Source: a virus. Taken from it: a DNA stretch of 52,809 nucleotides. The stretch spans positions 1-52,809 of the IMG/VR virus record IMGVR_UViG_3300030430_003806, one strand, 5' to 3'. Numbering within the stretch: the first letter of the stretch is position 1; the number at the start of each line of letters is the position of its first letter. The notes below the pieces were generated by a model. The model did no database searches and had not been told where the DNA came from. It worked only from the letters and a program-made list of their open reading frames with translations. This document shows, piece by piece, positions 25,544-36,600 of this stretch. A program made the position numbers and the translations under genes.

Positions 25544-27646
25544 ATGTCAGATTTTGGATACTATAGCGCTTTACTAGGACCACTAAAAACGGCAGGTAAT
25601 TTAGGTCAACAAAGACAAAGAAATGAATTGCAAGCGTTTCAATTGCTTAATACTGTTAGAAACCAACAGATTCAAAACTTCAAAATAAATGAAGCATATC
25701 AAAAACAGTTATTGAATGCAGAGGAGGCTGCTAAAAGCACCTTATTTACTGAAGTAGGTCAAGGTCAAAATAAATTTACATATGGTAGAAAAAAAGATGT
25801 TGATGATTTTAGAGCATGGATGCAAGAGAACTCAAGTTTTGAAGATATAAAAAATGTTTTAAGAGAATATAATGGAAATGTAATGAATGCAAAATTATAT
25901 GGAAATTTAGATCACTATATGGCTCAATATAAACAACAATTACAGAATAATCCAATTCAACAAAGAACACAAAAAAATTTACAAAATCTTAAATCTTTTT
26001 ATAAACATGCACTTGATGTAAATGGTAATGCAAGATTACTTACAAAACAAACGCTTCAAAATTTTGATGCATTTACTAAAGGAGAAATAGATAATTTTAA
26101 GTTTCATGGTTTACGAGGAGATTATTTACCTGCTAACGATGATGCGTTTAAAGCAAAATACGGAGAACTAGCAGCAGGACAAAATTTAACTGCAGAAATG
26201 ATAGTAGCCTTGAATCAAGGTGCAATATTGAAAGATATGATGAATGATTATTATGGAAGCGATTTATCACCACAAGAATATCAAGAAAAAGCATCTGCGT
26301 TTACAAATGAAATGATGATTGCTTATGTTAATAAAGAATTAGGCGGTGAAATGTCAGCAACTGGTGTTCAGTATTTTAATGGTGTACCATTGTATGGTGT
26401 TAAAGAACCACAAGTTGCTATGTCTCAAAGAATATACAAAGCTTTAGAATCAATGAAAGCTATTAGCCCACAGACTGTAGAAGATTATTACACTGGTCTT
26501 GAAGAGGGATTAACAACAAGAAATAGATTTACACTTGGTCAAGATGGTGGTGTTTTTGCTGAATTTGAATCTATAGGTGGCGTTGAATCTGGCACTGGTC
26601 CAGAACGTATAGGAAAAAATGTTCCTTACTTTATTAAAAATAGACAATTAGCTGGAACAGATAAAGTATTTGCAGATCCAAACGTAGAGGCTGGTATTAC
26701 TGAATCTTGGGCACCAAAAATAAGGGTAGATGAAAATAAATATATATCTAAGTATAATAGAACCAAAAAAGAAATAGAAGACTTTGATCCTATTGGAACT
26801 TATAACGATTCTGGTACTTTAATAAAACAAGATGATCAAGGTTTGTTTGGAGAAGAAACTAATATTGATGCAAAACTGCAAGGATATTTTATTGGATATA
26901 AAGTATCTGGTAAAGTTAATGGCATGCCTGAAAGTTTCTTGCTTTTTGATAGTAAAGAAAATACAGATAAAATACTTGATAATTATAAAGATAAAGTTAT
27001 AGAGCCTGTATTATTGGCTGAACTTGTAGACAAAGAATTTGCAAATGATTATTACTATAAAGAAGTAGATATAAAAAATGATGTTATAGCATCTGCAATA
27101 GATGAAAAATTCCCTTCTGAAAATCTTAAAAATGCTGCAATAAGTAGAATATCTGCGGATAAACAAATAGAGTTTAATGCAAATCTTGCAGAAAAAACAG
27201 AAAGTCTAAAAAGAAAACTGACAAAAAGTTTAGAGTTACCAGAAGGATCTGATGTAGATCAGTTTATGAATATGTCAGATAAAAATTTATCTGTATCTTT
27301 AAGACTTAATGATGTTCCAACTAATGTTATAAATTCAGTCATGCCTTACATTATTGGTGATTTATATTCTAATGCAAAAGCAGACAGGCAGTATCCTGTT
27401 GTAATGTCAAGAGACGCTAATGGTAGTCCAGTAGATGTAGCTAATAATCAAAATGAATATTTACAGCTATCAACAAAACTATTCTACAATAGTATATCAA
27501 ATCCAAATAATAGAGATATGCTAGAATCTATTAAGCAAGGGCCAAGTGCATATGATCAATGGAGACAAAGAAATATGCCTAAAAAAGATTATAATAAATC
27601 AAAGACAATAATTAGAGATATAGCAAAGTATTATCATACTCAATGA
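25544..27646 (+). CDS. Internal virion (cargo) protein, 700 aa
   Basis: No enzyme motif is seen. The N-terminal 130 residues are helical and Gln/Asn-rich (LGQQRQRNELQAFQLLNTV). The central part is mixed, and residues about 540-600 include a charged helix (EKTESLKRKLTKSLELPEG). It lies between the two transglycosylase proteins and the giant polymerase-like protein and overlaps the latter's ATG (ATGA). In crAss-like virions, proteins in this position are carried inside the tail as ejected cargo, so the same role is inferred here. Confidence 0.6.
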   Translation: MSDFGYYSALLGPLKTAGNLGQQRQRNELQAFQLLNTVRNQQIQNFKINEAYQKQLLNAEEAAKSTLFTEVGQGQNKFTYGRKKDVDDFRAWMQENSSFEDIKNVLREYNGNVMNAKLYGNLDHYMAQYKQQLQNNPIQQRTQKNLQNLKSFYKHALDVNGNARLLTKQTLQNFDAFTKGEIDNFKFHGLRGDYLPANDDAFKAKYGELAAGQNLTAEMIVALNQGAILKDMMNDYYGSDLSPQEYQEKASAFTNEMMIAYVNKELGGEMSATGVQYFNGVPLYGVKEPQVAMSQRIYKALESMKAISPQTVEDYYTGLEEGLTTRNRFTLGQDGGVFAEFESIGGVESGTGPERIGKNVPYFIKNRQLAGTDKVFADPNVEAGITESWAPKIRVDENKYISKYNRTKKEIEDFDPIGTYNDSGTLIKQDDQGLFGEETNIDAKLQGYFIGYKVSGKVNGMPESFLLFDSKENTDKILDNYKDKVIEPVLLAELVDKEFANDYYYKEVDIKNDVIASAIDEKFPSENLKNAAISRISADKQIEFNANLAEKTESLKRKLTKSLELPEGSDVDQFMNMSDKNLSVSLRLNDVPTNVINSVMPYIIGDLYSNAKADRQYPVVMSRDANGSPVDVANNQNEYLQLSTKLFYNSISNPNNRDMLESIKQGPSAYDQWRQRNMPKKDYNKSKTIIRDIAKYYHTQ

Positions 27647-30600
27647 TAGAAAAAGATACATACAATACAGATGCAAAAAAAGCTATTTCAGAATATGACA
27701 ATTCTGAAACAAATAGAATTAATAGTTTATTTGATAATATTGTTGTAGGGGAAATACCTAATCAAGAAGCGTCTAATTATTTTAGAGGTCTTGGTGCATT
27801 GGGTTCTGCACAGGCATCACAACCACAAGAACAACCATTGCAAGAAATGCTTGATCCAAGAGCTGCAATAGGCACAGGTAGACAAAGATTTGTAAGAGGT
27901 TTTAAAGCAGGTTGGGGTGATTTGTTGTATGGATCAGGTGACACATATGACTTTATAAAATCATTTTTAACACCAGGAGAACCACAGCCAGACAGTAAAA
28001 TAGGTAATTATTTAAGAAACATAGGAGAGCAATATCAAAACGATAATGTATTAGCTTTATCAAAAGATTTTGATGATATGTCATTTTCTGATTTATTCAA
28101 AGGTGAATTTTATAGCTCTAAGTTTTCTAGACTATTACCATATGCTTTATCATTTGTAGTGCCATATGGAACAGGATCTATATTAGCAACAAGAGCTATG
28201 GGTAGGTATGGTGTGAAAGTTTTATCAAAGTTTGGTAAAGCTGGAAAATTTGCTACACCTGGTACTGGTTTAGCTGGAAAATTTGTATACGATGCAGGTA
28301 AAAAAGGATTAAAGGCAACAAAACTAGCAAAAAAGACTTCTGGTTTAGTAGGTGGTGGTTTAACAGCAAACTTAGTAGAAGGTGCGTATTTATCTGGAGA
28401 AGCATATAATACTATGATTAACGAAAAAGACGCAAACGGTAATCCATTATTTACACCAAAAGAAGCCTCTAGACAAGCTGTAGGCGTTATGGGTGACAAT
28501 ATGAAATGGGCTGGTCTTGATATTTTACAATATGGTTTGTTATTTGGTGGTCTTGGTAGAACGGCAGGTTTTAACATAGGAGCAGTAATGAAAAATGTAA
28601 GACCGCAAAAAATTAAATTTTCAACTAATATTAGAACACTATCAGCTTCATTAATGAAAAAAATATTACCCAATTTACCTGCTGCAGGATTATATGCAAG
28701 TCTTGAGGGATTAACTGAAGGGTTTCAAGAAGTATATCAAGAATGGGCTAAATATGCAAATATACAAGAAGCAAAAGGATTAGAATATGATGACTGGACA
28801 GACTGGTTAAAAACCGCACCAACTGATCAAGCACCTAAAGAGATCAAAGATATTTTTTGGTCAAGCGTAGGTTTAGGCGGTACATTAGGTGGAGTCAGAG
28901 GATATTTTGATTCTGCTGCAGAAAGAACAAAAGCATTTAATGATAAATCTGATCGTGTAAATAAACAAATAGATTTATGGGAACAAAGTTATGAAGATAG
29001 TGCTGCAGGTCAAAGAATGCAAGATGCAATTTTAGCAGAACAAGTTTGGAACTACTATGGTGATGGAACGTATTCAAAAAATCAAATACAACAACAAGTA
29101 GATAGCGGTAAAATGACACAAGAAAGTGCAGACATTTTATTTGAAGCTATAGATAATTTAGAAACTGCATATGAAAAACATACAATAAATTCAGGCCTTA
29201 CTGAAAGTGGAGCGCAGGCAGCTTTCTTCTATGAAGTTGAATTATCTAGAATAAAACAGGAAAAGAAATCTTTAGAAGAATCAAAAAATGAACAAATAGA
29301 TAAAATTTCTAAGGTTATAAAAAATAAAGAAAATCTACAAGAAAAAGTAGATGCAATAGAAAAAGAATACAATGAATTAGTTGAGAAAAAAAATCAAGAG
29401 GAAGCACAATTAAATCAAGAAATTGAGTTTTTGTATACAAGAAAAAAAGACACAGCGCCTAAAACAAAAGCAGGCGCTAGAGATAAAAGATTTAAACCTG
29501 CAGGACTCACTGACCAAGAGTTTGAAACACTTACACAGGAAGGTGAACAACAAAGACAAGAAAGAGAAGCTCAAGAAAAAAAAGATCAACCATCAAGATT
29601 ACAAAGAGTAACAGAAACAGCTAAGAAAGCTGGGGCAGCTGTTGTGACTGGCGCACAAAATGTTATTCAGGCTGGTAGAGATCGTATTAAATCTATTCAA
29701 GACAAAAGAGCAGAAAATAGAAAAATAAAAGATGCGGTAAATCAGATTGATGAAATGGAAAACATTACATCTAGCGCAAAAACAAAATTAAAAGAAGCAG
29801 TTGAAAATGGTGAAGTTACTGTAGAGGATGCTTTAAATATAAAAGGCACTGGTAGAGACGGCAACATCAACAACAAAGATGTTAATTTACTTAAAAAACG
29901 ACAAGAAAGGAAAGATACACAAGCCGAAGAAACGTCTCCTGAAACTCCAGAAGACGTAAAAAAAAAAGACCAAAATAGAGTAGTTCCTAAATCAAGGGAC
30001 TATCAAGAGGTAGAATCTAAAGGTTCTAGAACTCTTGAAAAATCAAAAATAGAAAAAGGTAGAGGTAAGTCATATTACACTATTGTTAAGGATGGTGAAA
30101 AAATATCTTACGTTGATCAAGAAGGCAGATCAGATGTGTTTGTTTTAGAAGATCAAGATGTAGATATAGAGCTAGAAGTTCGTAGTCCACAAAAAGGTCA
30201 AGAAAATGTAGTTAACATTGACGGTCAATTATTTTTTGAGTTTAATAATAAACTATATGAGTCTGAGATTATTGTAAAAGCGAATGGAGTTGAAATCGGT
30301 AAAGTAGCACAAAGAGATTTTGCAAAAGGATTTAAAAGAAAAGCTAAAAAGACTTCAAACAAATCTGTACTTGATAAAGTAAAACAAAAAATTAAAAAGA
30401 AACAAAAAGATGTCAAGGATTATGTTTCTGCAATAAAAGATACAAGGCAAGATCCAGATGAATATGTAGGACTAAAAGCATATGCGCAAAGCGGTGGTAG
30501 AACATCTTTGTATGAGTATAGCTATATTAAATCTATAGTTGATAAAAAGTTTCCTGGCTTCAAAGGTATTCTTATGGATAATCTTATTGATGACTATGGA

Positions 30601-33600
30601 CAAAAATCAGTAGCGCTTGCATTTGGTAATATAATACTTATAAATAGAGATCAAGTTACGCAAACAACGGCTGTTCACGAGGCTGGACATATATACTATA
30701 CGTTACAAAAGAACACGCCATTAATGAAGCGTATACGTAAACTATTATACAGAAGTAAGATCTATGAAGATATTAGAAGAGAGTATCCAGAACTTATACT
30801 TATTAATTATAAAGGAGATAAAATTACTTTAGGAGAACTGTATGATAGAATCAAAACAGATCAATCTCCTAATGTAGATAATGCCATGGTCAGTTTAGCT
30901 AATGAACTTCAAGAAGCAGAAATAGCAAACGATAATACTAAGATAAATGAATTGTTTAATGGCTTATTGTTATTAGCTAAAGGCGACGGAGCTAAAGAAG
31001 TTAGAAGAGATTTGCAAGACCATGTTATAGAAGAAGCATTTGTTAGAACTTTAGAAAATTATTCAAATGGTACAGCTGATTCTGTAATTGAAGGTACATT
31101 AGCTAGAGAACAATTAGAAAAAGACATTATAGAGTTTTATAAAAAAACTAAAGATATAGCTACTGATGAAGAGGCTAGAGAGTTTTTGAACATAGCGGTA
31201 GCTGACATTGAAAATTTAAATCTTGAAACTGCAATAAAGTATGTATTAACTAATTTTGAAGCTAACAATGGTAAGATACCTAAGATTAGAAATAGTGCAT
31301 ATGGGGCAAGAAAAAGAGCATCTAAAGACAAAACAAGACGTATAAGCGGACATTCAGTAATATATTCACACATTAGTAAGTATATAGGTAAAGCACAATC
31401 AACAGATCAGATTACTGCAAGTGTATTGAAAGACCTACAAAAAAACTACAATTTGAGTGAAGAGCAGGTAGCCGATATAAAAACATACATAGAGGCTACA
31501 GTTGAAAAATCAAATAATAAGATACAGTATAAGCAAGGAAACAAAAGGTTTGAAAAACTTTTAGATGATGTAAGTCAAGAGTCTGAAACTCTTAATGATA
31601 TAGAAGCTAGAGAAGAAAAAGATCTTGCAATGTCTACTACCATGTCAAATGTTATGTCAAATATTGTAAGCATATATAATGGTAGAAATCCAGATAATCC
31701 AATGTCACTTAAAAAATTAATGGCAAAGTTAATAGGATTAGCAAAAGACAATAAATATGATTCATATCTGTTTATAACTGCAGCCAGACAAGAAACAGAT
31801 GAAATAGCAAACATGTTTAGCGTATTGGATCAAGTATATCTTAATCCAAGACTAAGTAACGCAAAGCTGCTAGAAATGAAAATGTTTTTTGATAATGTAC
31901 AAATAGAAAACTTTACAAAAAATGCATTAGTTATAGAAGATAAAGGTGTTAGAAGTTGGAGGCAATTTGATGCAACTAGTAGCACACTTGAAAATAGAGT
32001 TGTTACATCTTTACTTAATAAAATAAAAAAAGATCAAAATAAAATAGGGCCCAAACTAGCAGCAGTATATAACGAGCTGTTTGATAAAGATGCTAATAGT
32101 ATATACAACAGAAGAATAGCTGCAAAAAAATATTTAGATAATTTATTTGAAGATGTTGAAAATGCAGGACTTATAGATAAAGATGCTGTATTAAATAACT
32201 TACTATATTTTGATGGCAGAAGAGATTATTTACACAATATATTATTTGATCATACAATAAATAAGTTTGGTAATCCAGATCTTAAAACCAAAGGTCTTAT
32301 GGCTTTTGCAAACAAAAAATTTGTTTTCAAAACAAAAGCATTTACTCCAGGTATATTCAATAAGCAAATAGAACTAAGACAAATACTTACACAATCTTTA
32401 ATACTGTCTAGAGCATCAAACTATTTATCTATAGTTGATAATGTAGAAAATCAAGGTGTAAGTATTCTTAACAAAGAAAATAGCTTACACAATAAGTCTA
32501 TGCGTATAGCAAATAGAGTAAATAACAATGAAGAGTTTTCTAAAAAAAATATATTACATCCTGACAACAATATATTTACAGCTATACTTGAGCAAAGAAA
32601 AAAGAATGGAGAGCTTGTAAATGACAACAAAGATATAATTACAAACCCACTAGGAATAAGTATAAATTCAGGATTGATGACTTATCTTAAAAGTGGTGTA
32701 GAAGCAGAAAGATATGTTGATAAATCATTAGCATATACAAGAATGTCATCTATAGAACTACTAGCAAGTGATTATTTTCAATTTATTTCTCAGTACAATA
32801 AAAACAAAAACAAAAAATCATTTTTCTATCAGCAACCAATAGCTGTATTTTCAGATAAAAGCAGAAGGTATTACGTTGATGCATTAGCTGCACATAATGA
32901 TACTACTACAAAAATTATATTAGATAAAATTAAAAACAATCCTGCGTATAAAGATACATATACAGATGGATCAAGAGTTTTTCCTTTTGATATAACTAAT
33001 AATCAAATTAGTAATATTAAACAACTTGAAAAAGAATTTAATAATTATATAGAAAAAAACATAGAATTATTTAAGGGTAATAAAGACTTTGTAAAAAATA
33101 ATCCTGCTAATAAATTTTTCTTAACATCATATATTGCCAATAAGTTTATGGCACAACAGTTTTTTATACATGATCATAGACAATCTAAAAATGAAATAGA
33201 TTATATAAAAAGAACTGCTGGTGCAATAGCTAGCGGTACACCATATGATAGAAATGCTCAAGTAGAAATGATTATATACAAAGATACTTTTGATAACGAA
33301 GGCAATATACAAAATGATGCTATGGGGTATATGTTACCAGAACAAATACAAGAGGTTTCAGAAAAGTTTGGTGACATTCAAAAGGTTGGTAGTGTATTGA
33401 AGTTTGTATATTATCATACAGACATAGACACAAACGAAACAGTGTATTTAAAGTTTGCTGTCCATCCTATTACCAAAACCATGGAAGATAACAGTGAAGC
33501 GTTTAAAAAAATAGCTGATGATCTAAGAGCTAGACATACAGAAATATCTGAAGTAGTTATAAAAGATTTTGATGGAGAAAATATTTTTTTACATGGAAAC

Positions 33601-36600
33601 TTAGTTCTAGCAGTATCAGAATCATCTACCAAAGTATTTAAAAAAGGTGTAGAAAATAGTGAGTATGTATATGATATTTTTGAAAATACAGAAACTATAA
33701 ATCAAAAACAAAATGAGCTTTATTTAGGAGATGACTATCAAGCATTATCTGGCGAGGGTTTACGTATTCAGTTGGAGCTAGACAAACAATCTAACGAAAG
33801 ATTTTATCCATCACAATTATTTTATCATTTACATACTAACATTGATAGAGATGGTAAACCATTTATTGATAGCATGACTAATAGTCGTACAGAAGTAATG
33901 AATGAAAATAACGAAAGTCGTAACAGAAATATAATAGAAGTTGGTGATAACAAAAATGTATATAAAGAAAGAGATGAGCTTTTGTCATCCGTTAGCTCTA
34001 ATATATATGGACCGCTTATAGAAAACTTTTTTTCATATGCAGATCCAAGATATCCATATATAAATGGTCCTTACAATGCAGCAGCATTAGGAAGGGTGGC
34101 GCATAAGGGTACAAAGATGTATACAAAAGGTAGTATTGCATATCAGTCATCTGATCTAGGATTAAATTTAGAATCATACAAAAAAGTTTCTGACTATTAT
34201 GATGATAATGGTAATTATACTGGAGAAACCAATACGACATCACAAAAAATATTCAAAAGAAAACTAGACCTATTACTAGAAACAAAACCAAATACTATTG
34301 TTTCTGAAGCGTGGATACCAAGCTATATGAAACAACAGGGTGTAGAGATCGGAGATTTGTTTATTGGTACAAGAATACCTGCTCATGGTAAAGTAAGTAG
34401 TTCTGTTTTTATTATAAAAGAGTTTCACGAGAAGGTTGCTAACACACCTAGTAGTAATATTACAATACCTGCAAAGGTAAGTGCAGCTTGGGGTGCAGAC
34501 TTAGACGGAGATAGTGTGCATATGAATTTTAAATATACAGAAGAAGAGGCTAGAAAAACAAATTGGAAAAGAGCAAGCAATTTATTTTTTGACAACTATG
34601 TGCAATTAGTAAGTAATGATAATAAAACAGGTGAAACACAGGCGGTTATAGATATTAAAGATACAGTAGAAAAAATATTAGGTACAGAAACCCCAACCAC
34701 AGATAGTCAATTATTACCAACTGGTGATGCTTTAGTGTTTGAAAACAATGTTCCAGGAAAAAAATTAGTTGGTATTATAGCAGCATTGCAAAGAACATAT
34801 AATATATTTTCACACAATAATGAACCAACTCCTGTACCTATAACAATAAATGGTAAGCGTGTAACAAACTTTAATGATCAAAACAAAGACGAGTGGTTTG
34901 GTGTAGCGCAGTTATTGAACATTGCATTAGATAATGCTAAGTTTCAATACACAGAAAGATTAGGACTTACTTATCAAAGTGTTTTTTCATTTGTAACACT
35001 TAAAAGATTAGGATTTGATCTTAATGATATTGTTCAGATATACAATAGTGATCTTGTTAAAGAATACATGGAGTTTAAAAAATCTAGAAGTAGAAACTAT
35101 TTATCTAGAAATAGTGATATTGAAAAACTTTTTGATAAAGAATCGGATATTAGCTATAATGAATTAGTTGAGTTTTTAAGAACTAGATACAAGGGTATTG
35201 TACTAGGTAAAAAATATAATGCAGTTGCCTGGAATAAAATAACAGATCGTATAAAAGATGGACTATCTATTAATACCAATCAACTTAATGAGCAAGCACA
35301 ATTAGATGCTGTGCTTTTAATCTATACATTAGAACAATTCAATAAAGATGTTGTTAGGCCGTTTGGTAAAGCATTTACTATTCATCAAAATATAGAAAAA
35401 AATCCTGTTGAGTTAAAATCTGTGTATGAACAGATTGAAAAAATTAGAACAGAGTCAATAGTAATTAATGAAAAAAAACAAGGTGGTCTTAATATAGAAT
35501 ATAAACTTGGTAATAGTGCAAACAATAACATTGTAACACATGCGCAAAGTATATTTCAAAAAGTTTTGAATAGAGCCAGTATAACTGATTTAAGATACAC
35601 ACCATATGTGCAAAGTATTATTGCTACTGAAATTGGACAAAACTATTTAAATGATGAAAAAAGAGCTTCTAATAAAACTGAAATTATAAATCAAGTTATT
35701 ACTAACAATCTTATAAATAAATTACCGCAACTTCAGATTTATGATAGGCAAACTTTAATAGCTGAACTAGAAGATATGAAAACTAGATACATAGGTAATG
35801 GTTTTCTTAATATTTTAGAAATAGTAAAAAATGCAGATGGAGTAGAATTTATTACTCTATCTAGTAAAATTAACGATCTAATCAGTAAAACAGAAATAGA
35901 AAACATACAAAGTGAATTTGCTAAATTAAGTATTGAAGATAAAAATAAAATATTTAGCATGGAGGCGGAGTTCAATAAGTTTGGTTATACAGGCTATCCA
36001 AAAGCCATTTCTTTTGCACCATTTTTTGATGTACAATATATGGAAAGCATTAATGATGATATTGATGCTATGGTTGAATCAGAAAATAAAATTGAAGAGG
36101 ATCAGATTTTAGTTAAGCTAGATGAAGCGGCTAGATTAGTTTCATTTAAAAAAGATAAATATAGTCTAAATGATAGAGTAGACAATGCTAGCAAAAAAAG
36201 CAGAGATATACCAATAACAAGAAAAAAAGCTAAAAAAGCATATGGTTCACGTACATCATTCAACAGAGATGCGCTATCTGGTGAAACAAAAAAATATTCA
36301 TTTAATCAGTGGGTAGCTGATAAGGGTATAGATAAGAAAAAAATATCTAGAGATTCAATGACATTTAAATTATTGAAAGATAGATATGCTACATATGAAC
36401 AAGACTATGATATTGTAAAAGAATTTGAAGGTAGTTTAAAGCGTAAGCCACTTTCAAGATATAGTTTTGCAGATTTAGAAAAAACAATAAGAAAGTTTTA
36501 TAAACTTGATAATGCAGCTAGTCAATTTGTATTATACAAAATGGAGCTACAATTAGGAAAACTTGTTTTTCGTAAACAAGCAGAGTTTTTAAGATCAAAA

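Noticed and set aside
28110-28673. 187-codon leftward open frame inside the giant gene
   Set aside because: It is antisense to a continuous, domain-bearing coding frame, has no motif or leader of its own, and its composition is that of a reverse-frame shadow.
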